From Terriglobia bacterium (GTDB lineage Bacteria > Acidobacteriota > Terriglobia > Acidiferrales > UBA7541), in assembly GCA_020073705.1 (NCBI GenBank), contig JAIQES010000035.1, forward strand, positions 1 to 46,009: a stretch of DNA of 46,009 bases. The letters are read 5' to 3'. How positions within the stretch are numbered: the stretch's first letter is position 1; each line of letters begins with the position of its first letter. The notes below the pieces were generated by a model. The model saw only the letters and a list, made by a program, of their open reading frames with translations, was not told the origin of the DNA and made no database searches. A program made the translations under genes and the position numbers. Shown one piece after another: positions 15,648 through 23,421 of the stretch.

Positions 15648-18502
15648 GTCCGTGGCTGCTTCGTGGGACTGGTTTCGCCGAGGATCTGCGTGGTCTGACG
15701 CCGAATCTCGCGATGATGCTCCTGCCACTCTGATGGACGTTTCGCTGGCCGGACTTGAACGGCAGTAACCTTGTACTCCGGACACTCCGTCGCCCAGTCG
15801 GAAAACTCCGTCGTCACCACGTTGGTGCCAGTCACAGCGTGGTGGAACGTTGTGTAGACCACGCCCGGCTGCATGCGCTCCGAGATGCGGGCGCGCAGCG
15901 TGATTTCACCCTCGCGACTTGCGAGCGACACTAAACCGCCGTCCTGAATGCCGCGATTCTCGGCGTCAAAGGGATGGATTTCGAGCACATCCTCGTCGTG
16001 CCAGACGTTATTGGCCGTGCGGCGAGTCTGGCTACCGACGTTGTACTGCGAAAGAATCCGTCCGGTGGTAAGGATCAGGGGGAAGCGATCCGTGCTCCGT
16101 TCATCGGTGGGCACGAACTCGGTAATCATGAACCTGCCCTTGCCGCGGACAAACTGGCTGACGTGCATGATGGGTGTGCCCTCGGGGGCCTTTTCATTGC
16201 ATGGCCACTTCACGCTACCCAGCTCCTCGAGTTTCTCGTAACTAACTCCGGCGAAGGTCGGGGTAAGGCGCGCGATCTCGTCCATGATCTCGGACGGATG
16301 GCCGTACTTCATCGGATAGCCGAGCGCCTGGGAAAGTTTCATCGTAATCTCCCAGTCTGCCAGCCCGCTCATCGGAGGAATGGCTTTGCGCACACGGCTA
16401 ATGCGCCGCTCCGCATTGGTGAATGTTCCGTCCTTTTCGAGGAAGGACGATCCGGGCAGGAACACATGCGCAAAGCTGGCCGTCTCGTTCAGGAACAGAT
16501 CCTGAACGACCACGCACTCCATCGCGGCCACGCCTGCGGTAACGTGTTGTGAGTTCGGGTCGGACTGCACGATGTCCTCGCCCTGAATGTATAGGCCCTT
16601 GAACGTTCCATCGACGGCAGCATCCAACATATTTGGGATGCGCAAGCCCGGCTCGCCCTGCAATGTCACGCGCCAGGCTTCTTCGAACATTTCTCGCACA
16701 GCATCGTCGGAGACGTGCCGGTAGCCGGAAAACTCATGAGGAAACGAACCCATGTCGCAAGATCCCTGCACGTTGTTCTGGCCGCGCAGCGGATTTATGC
16801 CCACGCCGCGGCGGCCGATGTTGCCCGTGGCCATGGCGAGGTTGGCCATGCCCATGACCATTGTCGAGCCCTGGCTATGCTCGGTGACACCGAGGCCGTA
16901 ATAGATCGCGGCGTTCCCCCCGGTGGCATAGAGCCTGGCGGCGCCGCGGACATCCGCGGCGGGGACGCCGGTAATCTGCTCCACCGCTTCGGGTGCGTTT
17001 CGTTCTTCCGCTACGAACTTGCGCCACTGCTCGAAGGCCGCCAAATCGCAGCGCTCTTTCACGTACGCCTCATTCACCAAGCCCTCTGTGACCACTACAT
17101 GCGCCAGAGCGTTGATCATGGCGACGTTCGTGCCGGGCCGTAGAGGCAGATGATAGTCCGCCAGGACGTGCGGCGACCTGACGAGGTCGATCCGTCGTGG
17201 ATCGACGATGATGAGCCGTGCGCCCTGGCGCAGACGCCGCTTCATCTGCGAGGCCAAAACCGGATGCGCGTCGGTGGGATTCGCGCCGATCACGAGGATG
17301 ACGTCGGCGGCCTCCACGGAATCGAAGTCTTGGGTGCCGGCCGAAGTCCCCAGAGTGATCTTCAGACCGTAACCCGTCGGCGAATGGCATACGCGCGCAC
17401 AGGTATCGACGTTATTGTTGCCGAAAGCGGCGCGAACCATCTTTTGGACCAAGAACGTCTCTTCGTTCGTGCAGCGCGAGGAGGTAATTCCGCCCACCGA
17501 ATCCTTACCGTACTTGGCTTGAATGCGTTTGAATTCGGTGGCGGCATAGGTGATCGCCTCTTCCCAGCTCACTTCGCGCCACGGGTCGGTAATCTTGGCT
17601 CGGATCATGGGCTTGAGGATTCGGTCCTTGTGCGTCGTGTATCCCCAAGCGAAACGGCCCTTCACGCAAGAATGACCGTGATTCGCTTTGCCGTCCTTGT
17701 AGGGCACCATGCGCACGATCTCGCTTCCCTGCATCTCGGCTTTGAAGGAGCAGCCCACGCCGCAATACGCGCATGTGGTGATAATGCTGTGCTCGCCCTG
17801 CCCTTTCTCGACGACCGTCTTCTCGATCAGCGTGGCGGTAGGGCAGGCTTGGACGCAAGCGCCGCAGGAAACGCATTCCGAATCGAGGAACAACCCGCCG
17901 CCGGCCGAGACTTTCGAACCGAATCCACGGCCGTCGATGGTCAGCGCGAAGGTGCCCTGCACTTCTTCGCACGCGCGCACACAGCGCGAACACACGATGC
18001 ACTTGGCGGGATCGAACGTAAAATACGGATTCGATTCGTCCTTCTCCGACTTCTTAAAGTGATTCTCCCCATCAAAGCCGTAGCGGACCTCACGCAGGCC
18101 TACAACGCCGGCCATATCCTGGAGCTCGCAATTTCCGTTGGCGGCACAGGTGAGGCAATCGAGCGGATGGTCGGAAATATACAGCTCCATCATTCCGCGG
18201 CGCATCTTGGCAAGCTTTGGCGATTGCGTATGTACCTTCATTCCCGGCTCGGCCATCGTTGTGCAGGAGGCGGGAGTGCCGCTGCGGCCTTCGATTTCCA
18301 CCAGGCAAAGCCGGCAGGAACCGAAGGCCTCCATGCTATCGGTGGCGCAGAGTTTCGGCACCTGTACGCCAGCACTGACCGCCGCGCGCATAATCGATGT
18401 GCCCGCCGGCACCCTGACCTGCTTTCCGTCAATCTCTAACGTCACCAATGTCTCGGCGATCCGGGCAGGGGTGCCGTGATCGATTTCGTGAATTAGCGCC
18501 AT
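15644..18502 (-). CDS. fdsA: NAD-dependent formate dehydrogenase, catalytic alpha subunit (Cys type)
   Basis: 952 residues. Domains in order: [2Fe-2S] ferredoxin-like domain (CATDSMEAFGSCRLCLVE); His-Cys [4Fe-4S] motif (HPLDCLTCAANGNC); two [4Fe-4S] clusters (CIVCSRCVRAC and CVSCGACVQACP); Mo-domain [4Fe-4S] motif (CAYCGVGCSF); bis-MGD oxidoreductase domain; molybdopterin dinucleotide-binding C-domain (TTGRILSQYNVGSQTRR onward). The Mo ligand is a cysteine (RVCHSP, Cys372) where E. coli FdhF has selenocysteine, and the Arg-His pair needed for formate is present. It is cytoplasmic: no Tat signal. The start overlaps the end of fdsB by 10 bases, and its stop overlaps fdsD. Confidence 0.95.
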   Translation of the reverse strand: MALIHEIDHGTPARIAETLVTLEIDGKQVRVPAGTSIMRAAVSAGVQVPKLCATDSMEAFGSCRLCLVEIEGRSGTPASCTTMAEPGMKVHTQSPKLAKMRRGMMELYISDHPLDCLTCAANGNCELQDMAGVVGLREVRYGFDGENHFKKSEKDESNPYFTFDPAKCIVCSRCVRACEEVQGTFALTIDGRGFGSKVSAGGGLFLDSECVSCGACVQACPTATLIEKTVVEKGQGEHSIITTCAYCGVGCSFKAEMQGSEIVRMVPYKDGKANHGHSCVKGRFAWGYTTHKDRILKPMIRAKITDPWREVSWEEAITYAATEFKRIQAKYGKDSVGGITSSRCTNEETFLVQKMVRAAFGNNNVDTCARVCHSPTGYGLKITLGTSAGTQDFDSVEAADVILVIGANPTDAHPVLASQMKRRLRQGARLIIVDPRRIDLVRSPHVLADYHLPLRPGTNVAMINALAHVVVTEGLVNEAYVKERCDLAAFEQWRKFVAEERNAPEAVEQITGVPAADVRGAARLYATGGNAAIYYGLGVTEHSQGSTMVMGMANLAMATGNIGRRGVGINPLRGQNNVQGSCDMGSFPHEFSGYRHVSDDAVREMFEEAWRVTLQGEPGLRIPNMLDAAVDGTFKGLYIQGEDIVQSDPNSQHVTAGVAAMECVVVQDLFLNETASFAHVFLPGSSFLEKDGTFTNAERRISRVRKAIPPMSGLADWEITMKLSQALGYPMKYGHPSEIMDEIARLTPTFAGVSYEKLEELGSVKWPCNEKAPEGTPIMHVSQFVRGKGRFMITEFVPTDERSTDRFPLILTTGRILSQYNVGSQTRRTANNVWHDEDVLEIHPFDAENRGIQDGGLVSLASREGEITLRARISERMQPGVVYTTFHHAVTGTNVVTTEFSDWATECPEYKVTAVQVRPAKRPSEWQEHHREIRRQTTQILGETSPTKQPRT

Positions 18503-20091
18503 GGTTGTGTCTCCGTGGCTTCAGGAGGAAGGGGCGTGCGTGCCGGCTGCGGTGGCGCCAGCTTGGAAAAATCTTCCGGGAAGTGGCGAAGCGCGCTCAA
18601 CACGGGAAGCGGCGTCAGCCCACCGAGGCCGCACAGCGATCCGTCGAGCAGCAACTCGCAAAGGTCGTCCAACAGCGCGAGATTCTTGGCCCGGTCCTGG
18701 TTCGCGATGATTCGATCCAGGACCTCAACGCCGCGGGTCGAGCCGATGCGGCACGGTGTACACTTCCCGCAGCTCTCGTGGGCGCAGAACTCCATGGCGA
18801 AGCGGGCTTGCTTAGCAAGATCTACCGTATCGTCGAAAACCACGATGCCGCCGTGGCCGAGCAGACCCTTCTTTGCAGCAAAGATTTCGTAATCCAGCGG
18901 GGTGTCGAGAAGAGAATCAGGAAAATACGCACCCAGAGGTCCGCCCACTTGAACCGCGCGAAACGGGCGTCCAGAGGCAGTGCCGCCGCCAAAATCATAG
19001 ATCGCCTCGCGCAGCGTCAGGCCGAACGCCTTCTCCACCAGGCCGCCGTGCTTGATATTTCCGGAGAGCTGGATCGTCAGCGTGCCGCGGGATCTGCCCA
19101 TGCCGAACTTGCGGTAATACTCCGCGCCCGCATCGAGGATAATCGGCACGGTGGCGAGAGAGATCACGTTGTTCACCACCGTTGGCTTGCCGAATAGCCC
19201 CTGAATGGCAGGCAGCGGAGGCTTGAACCGAATCTGGCCGCGCTTGCCCTCCAGGCTTTCGAGCAACGCGGTCTCCTCGCCACAGATATAAGCTCCTGCG
19301 CCGAGCCGAACGTCCAGATGGAAGCTCCTGCCGCTGTCTGCGACGTTCGGGCCGAGATAACCGCTCTCCTGAGCGATGGAAATGGCACGCTGGAGCGTCC
19401 CGAAGGCGTGAGGATACTCGGAGCGCACGTAGATATAGCCGCTCGTAGCTCCGACAGCGATTCCCGCAATGGTCATCCCCTCGATGAGGACGAATGGATC
19501 GCCTTCCATGATCATGCGATCCGCATAGGTGCCGCTGTCGCCCTCATCTGCATTGCAGACGATGTATTTCTGATCGGCGGCGGCGTTGAGAACGGTGCGC
19601 CATTTAATACCGGTTGGGAAACCAGCGCCGCCGCGACCGCGCAGCCCAGAATTGGCGACCTCTTCTACGATCGCCTCGGGTTTCAGGGACAACGCGCGAT
19701 CGAGCCCACGGTATCCACCGTGGCTCATATAATCGGAAAGAGAGAGAGGATCGACGATTCCGCACCTGGCGAAAGTCAGGCGCTCCTGCCGCTTCAGGTA
19801 GGGTATGTCTTCGGTCGGACCTAAACATCTCGAATGAGGTTTCCCGTCGAGGAAACCAGCGTCGAACAAGCTCGCCACCGCGTTGGCTGTTACAGGGCCA
19901 TAAGCGATACGCCCGCGAGGCGTCTCCACCTCCACCAGCGGCTCAAGCCAAAACATCCCGCGCGAGCCGTTCCGGACAACGGACACATCCAGTCGATGAG
20001 CCGTAACTAGGTCCGCCACCGCGCGGGCCACCGCATCAGCTCCCGCCGCGAGTGCGCCGGTATCGCACGGGATATATACCTTGGTACTCAT
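18493..20091 (-). CDS. fdsB: NAD-dependent formate dehydrogenase, diaphorase beta subunit
   Basis: 532 residues from the ATG at 20091, which overlaps the fdsG stop as ATGA; an upstream extension to 20325 lies in fdsG and is rejected. It has an N-terminal thioredoxin-like [2Fe-2S]-type region (MSTKVYIPCDTGA), then the NuoF-like core: NADH/FMN site SGLRGRGGAGFPTGIKW and CNADEGDSGTYADR, GAGAYICGEETALLESLEG, and the [4Fe-4S] motif ESCGKCTPCRIG. It passes electrons from formate oxidation to NAD+. As in other FdsB proteins, the NuoE-like function is on the separate FdsG. Confidence 0.95.
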   Translation of the reverse strand: MSTKVYIPCDTGALAAGADAVARAVADLVTAHRLDVSVVRNGSRGMFWLEPLVEVETPRGRIAYGPVTANAVASLFDAGFLDGKPHSRCLGPTEDIPYLKRQERLTFARCGIVDPLSLSDYMSHGGYRGLDRALSLKPEAIVEEVANSGLRGRGGAGFPTGIKWRTVLNAAADQKYIVCNADEGDSGTYADRMIMEGDPFVLIEGMTIAGIAVGATSGYIYVRSEYPHAFGTLQRAISIAQESGYLGPNVADSGRSFHLDVRLGAGAYICGEETALLESLEGKRGQIRFKPPLPAIQGLFGKPTVVNNVISLATVPIILDAGAEYYRKFGMGRSRGTLTIQLSGNIKHGGLVEKAFGLTLREAIYDFGGGTASGRPFRAVQVGGPLGAYFPDSLLDTPLDYEIFAAKKGLLGHGGIVVFDDTVDLAKQARFAMEFCAHESCGKCTPCRIGSTRGVEVLDRIIANQDRAKNLALLDDLCELLLDGSLCGLGGLTPLPVLSALRHFPEDFSKLAPPQPARTPLPPEATETQPWR

Positions 20092-20570
20092 TTCTGTCTC
20101 TGCATACCATCGATCAAGAAATCGGCGATTTCTGAGGAAACCCGGCCGTAGGGCTTGCCATCGAGCATGACAGCCGGCGACAAAGCGCAAAGTCCAAGGC
20201 AGTAGACCGCCTCGACTGTAAAGCTCGCGTCCGCGGTCGTCTCGCCCAGCTTGACTCCCAGACGCCCCTCGACGTGCTGAATCGTCGCATCGCAGCCCAT
20301 CGACTGGCACGATTCGGCACGGCACATCTTCAGAACATGCCGCCCCGAGGGGGTGTCCCGAAAATCGCGATAGAAACTGATGACGCCGTGCACTTCGGCG
20401 TGGGAAATGTTCAGTGCGTCGGCAATAAGGGGGATAGCGGCCTTATCGATATATCCGAATTCTTCTTGCAGGGCGTGCAGAATCGGCAGGAGCGCCCCGG
20501 GGAGATGTTCCAACTCTCTGATCCGCAAAATGGCCCGATCCGCATTCCAGGTGCTGCCCTTTTGAGGCAT
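20088..20570 (-). CDS. fdsG: NAD-dependent formate dehydrogenase, gamma subunit (NuoE-like)
   Basis: 160 residues, a thioredoxin-like [2Fe-2S] protein. Cluster ligands are seen in MCRAESCQSMGC and YCLGLCALSP. The N-terminal helical part (PGALLPILHALQEEFGYI, then HGVISFYRDF) is the NuoE pattern. It is the first gene of fdsG-B-A-D; the promoter must lie in 20571-21009. The stop shares bases with the fdsB start. Confidence 0.95.
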   Translation of the reverse strand: MPQKGSTWNADRAILRIRELEHLPGALLPILHALQEEFGYIDKAAIPLIADALNISHAEVHGVISFYRDFRDTPSGRHVLKMCRAESCQSMGCDATIQHVEGRLGVKLGETTADASFTVEAVYCLGLCALSPAVMLDGKPYGRVSSEIADFLIDGMQRQK

Positions 20571-21009
20571 CTTTATCCCCCGCCCAAGATGAAATTGGAC
20601 AATGCCCGGTCACCCTGCGGATGCACGTTCGACTCTTGTTACTCTATCACGAATCCTAACATTGCGGAACGATTGCACGCAAAGATCGAATGTATCCGGA
20701 ATTTCCATTTTGATTTACCGCCAACCGGTAACATACAGCCGACCGCCTCTGAAATTGGAACGGGATGAAAAGGGGTTATACAACAGCTTCCAAGAACGTA
20801 AGCCGAGTGAAACGAATACTTTAAATCTGAAGAAATCCGGTGATGTGAACAGTTTAATGCTCATCTTAACCGCCCACATCTATTGACTCACGCGTCTTCT
20901 TTTGAGAACATTCGTGTTGATTCTGCGTCCGATGTCTCCGCCGGATAGCTAGGAAATAGGTAATTTATCGCGCAGCTCGCGAGGTACCGCTCTTGCTGGC
21001 TTACCAGCA
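20571..21009. other. Divergent intergenic region between fds operon and kinase gene
   Basis: About 440 bases, more AT-rich than the flanking genes. It serves as promoter region for fdsG (minus strand) and the kinase (plus strand). No -35/-10 pair convinces me. The only clear structure is the hairpin at 20993-21010. A plus-strand open frame from 20602 lacks any ribosome site. Confidence 0.4.
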
Positions 21010-21010
21010 A
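20993..21010 (+). promoter_or_regulatory. Hairpin abutting the kinase start codon
   Basis: TTGCTGG and CCAGCAA form a perfect 7-bp stem with a CTTA loop. The last base of the right arm is the A of the kinase ATG at 21010. No SD is visible upstream. In RNA this would partly occlude the ribosome entry site. Translational control is an inference. Confidence 0.5.
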
Positions 21011-23160
21011 TGAAGACGCTGGGTAAATTCGAGATTTTGGAGAGACTCGGCCAGGGGGCCATGGGCGTAGTGTATAAGGCTCGTGACCCACGCATTGGAC
21101 GACTGGTAGCCCTAAAGACCATTACGACGGGTTTGGCTGAGGATCCTGCCTTGCTTGAGCGCTTCTATCATGAAGCGCACTCCGCTGGCGCTTTACAGCA
21201 TCCCAACATCGTCACCATCTATGAATTGGGCGAGGCGGATGATATTCCCTTTATCGCCATGGAGTATCTCACCGGACAGAGCCTGGATAAGCTGATTGAA
21301 GGTCGCCGCATACTGCCTTTGTCCCAAAAAGTTGGCTACGTTGCATACCTTTGCCGGGCCCTGGCATACGCCCACAAGCAAGGTGTCGTGCACCGGGACG
21401 TCAAGCCTGCCAACGTGATGGTCACAAGCGAAGGAACCGTCAAGGTAGTGGACTTCGGCATCGCGCGCATTGCAGAGAACTCGAAGTCGCAAACCGGGCT
21501 GGTAATTGGAACCCTTGGATACATGTCTCCTCAGCAAATCGAAGGCGGCCGTGCCGACGCGAGGTCGGACATTTGGGCTGCAGGGGTTCTATTTTACGAA
21601 CTGCTGGCCTACCGTCGACCCTTTGACGGCGAAAATTATGGCGCACTGATGCTAAACGTTATGACGCAGCCGATACCGCCGCTTTCGGAGACTGCCCCAG
21701 GGACCCCTCCGGACGTAGCCGCGGTGCTGGACCGAATGTTGCGAAAGGATATTGATGAGCGTTTCCAATCCATGGAGGAAGTCCTAATCGAACTGGAACC
21801 GGTTTGGAGGAACCTGCAGCGTTCTGAAGTGTCGGATTTGCTCGCAGCCAGCCGGGAAATGCTCAAAGCCGGAGACGCCGGAAAAGCGTATGACACGGTT
21901 CGCCGGGTTCTTCAAATTGACTCCGCCAACACTCAAGCGAAAAGTCTTTTGGAACAGATCAATGCAGAGATCCGCCGGAACCGGACGGTTTCCCCGGCCG
22001 AAAGAAATCCGCTGGGCGATGAAACTCTAATCGGGCCGGCAATGGATACGATTCGGCCGTCTCTTTCATCTATTCCAGCACTTACTGCTTCGCGAACGCA
22101 GAGCGCCCCTGCTCAATCCGGATACGCTGGAGATTCAATCAACCGGTTTCGAACTACCGGTGCACAACGGCCTGTCGCTGTCCAACCCGAGTTGTCCTAC
22201 CCAACGCCAGCGTATGCCGCAGGGCTGAAATGGAAGAAACATATGCCAATCGCCTTGCTGGTTCTGGGGGTGATGATCGCCGGTGGAGGGACCTACTTTT
22301 TTATGTTGCGACGGCAAGGCGCGTCAACTTCCGAGATGAAAGTCGCGGAGGTTGCACCCGTTTCGAGCACTCTTTCAAATACCGAACCGTCGAATGCCGT
22401 TCCTGCCGTTCCGGAACCCGCTTCCGGAAATCTTGCGTCACCAGGTCTGGAAAATCGTCAGCCGACTCCCACCGGTAATCCGGTGGAAACAACTGGTCCA
22501 GTTCACAATTCAGTCAGCAATGTTGATACGAATAAATCAATTCCGGCATCTCCTGTTCCCCAGCAGCAGCCATCAAGGGACCAAGGGGGGGCTGGACAGG
22601 GAGCAACTCCTCCGCTCTCAAGTCGCACCGAAGTGGCGGTCAACAATCCCGTTCCTCCCCCGACCGTTGAACGGCCAAGCCAGCCGGCTGCAGCGAGTCC
22701 ACAACCCGCTGTGCCGCTCAGCCAGCCGACAACCGTGGCCGCTGCGCCAAGTCCAACCCCCAAAGCTGTAGAGCCAGTTACGCCGAGCAAACCCGGCGAG
22801 CCGCCGCCGGTCGTAGCGCCTTCAGACAATCTCGACCGCCAGGCAATCACAGTCGCGTTGCAGCAGTTATCTGCAGCCTTTTCTCATAGAAGCTTGGCTG
22901 AGCTGGAAGGAATCTGGCCTAAGTTGGGTCCTAACAAGAGTACTTTCAAGAAAGTGTTCGACGGGACGAAGTCGCTCAGTCGCGAATTTCATTTGCAGAA
23001 TTTGAATATTTCGAACGGCGGCGACACGGCAACCGCTGTGGGCACCTATGAAGGTAAGGTCCTAGACGGCCGTGGCGTGGAGACTCCTAGTTCCGGCAAC
23101 TTCTACGTGCGATTCGGGAAGAAAAACGGAAGGTGGTACATCGACGACGCTAGCTTCTAG
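21010..23160 (+). CDS. Membrane Ser/Thr protein kinase (PknB-like) with NTF2-like C-domain
   Basis: 716 residues. Kinase domain about 7-265: glycine loop LGQGAMG, Lys36 in VALK, catalytic HRDVKPAN, Mg-binding DFGIAR, activation segment GTLGYMSPQQ. A short TPR-like helical pair (about 275-322) follows, then a membrane segment at about 412-432 (MPIALLVLGVMIAGGG), a long Pro/Ser/Thr/Gln-rich linker (about 440-615), and a C-terminal NTF2-like domain (about 620-716) ending GRWYIDDASF that would be outside the membrane. No PASTA repeats. The gene has no clear SD and begins in a hairpin. A receptor-like kinase that senses something through the NTF2-like domain is a reasonable inference; the FHA-containing phosphatase encoded downstream could be in the same circuit. 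Confidence 0.92.
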   Translation: MKTLGKFEILERLGQGAMGVVYKARDPRIGRLVALKTITTGLAEDPALLERFYHEAHSAGALQHPNIVTIYELGEADDIPFIAMEYLTGQSLDKLIEGRRILPLSQKVGYVAYLCRALAYAHKQGVVHRDVKPANVMVTSEGTVKVVDFGIARIAENSKSQTGLVIGTLGYMSPQQIEGGRADARSDIWAAGVLFYELLAYRRPFDGENYGALMLNVMTQPIPPLSETAPGTPPDVAAVLDRMLRKDIDERFQSMEEVLIELEPVWRNLQRSEVSDLLAASREMLKAGDAGKAYDTVRRVLQIDSANTQAKSLLEQINAEIRRNRTVSPAERNPLGDETLIGPAMDTIRPSLSSIPALTASRTQSAPAQSGYAGDSINRFRTTGAQRPVAVQPELSYPTPAYAAGLKWKKHMPIALLVLGVMIAGGGTYFFMLRRQGASTSEMKVAEVAPVSSTLSNTEPSNAVPAVPEPASGNLASPGLENRQPTPTGNPVETTGPVHNSVSNVDTNKSIPASPVPQQQPSRDQGGAGQGATPPLSSRTEVAVNNPVPPPTVERPSQPAAASPQPAVPLSQPTTVAAAPSPTPKAVEPVTPSKPGEPPPVVAPSDNLDRQAITVALQQLSAAFSHRSLAELEGIWPKLGPNKSTFKKVFDGTKSLSREFHLQNLNISNGGDTATAVGTYEGKVLDGRGVETPSSGNFYVRFGKKNGRWYIDDASF

Positions 23161-23305
23161 GAATTAATCACCGGCAATTCTAACCTTGCCTGCATCAAAC
23201 AACCATCAGAGCGATCTTATTCGGAGATAAGCAACCTCCTCCCAATCTGTCACATGGTACTACTAGGACGATGGGTTCAATTTCGTCTAGTAACTATGTT
23301 TAACC

Positions 23306-23334
23306 TTGACAAGGAAAGACAGCCATCATATAGA
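23306..23334 (+). promoter_or_regulatory. Sigma-70-type promoter of the giant repeat-protein gene
   Basis: TTGACA at 23306-23311, a 17-base spacer and TATAGA at 23329-23334 make a near-consensus promoter, giving a leader of about 80 bases before the ATG at 23422. It implies the secreted protein is transcribed separately from the kinase and probably strongly. Confidence 0.7.
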
Positions 23335-23421
23335 GTACGTTCGATTCCGTTCGAGGGTGTCGAGCGGTTATCAAGCGAAGAATACCCGATCTACTGATCA
23401 TACCTTTACGGGAGAAAATGC

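Noticed and set aside
17150-18439. Plus-strand open frame of 429 codons opposite fdsA
   Set aside because: fdsA is unmistakable on the other strand with all cofactor motifs; this frame is a by-product of its high GC third positions.
18493-20325. Longer FdsB with a 78-residue N-terminal extension
   Set aside because: The extension lies inside fdsG and is Arg/Gly-rich without similarity; the ATG at 20091 overlaps the fdsG stop as ATGA, the usual coupling in this operon.
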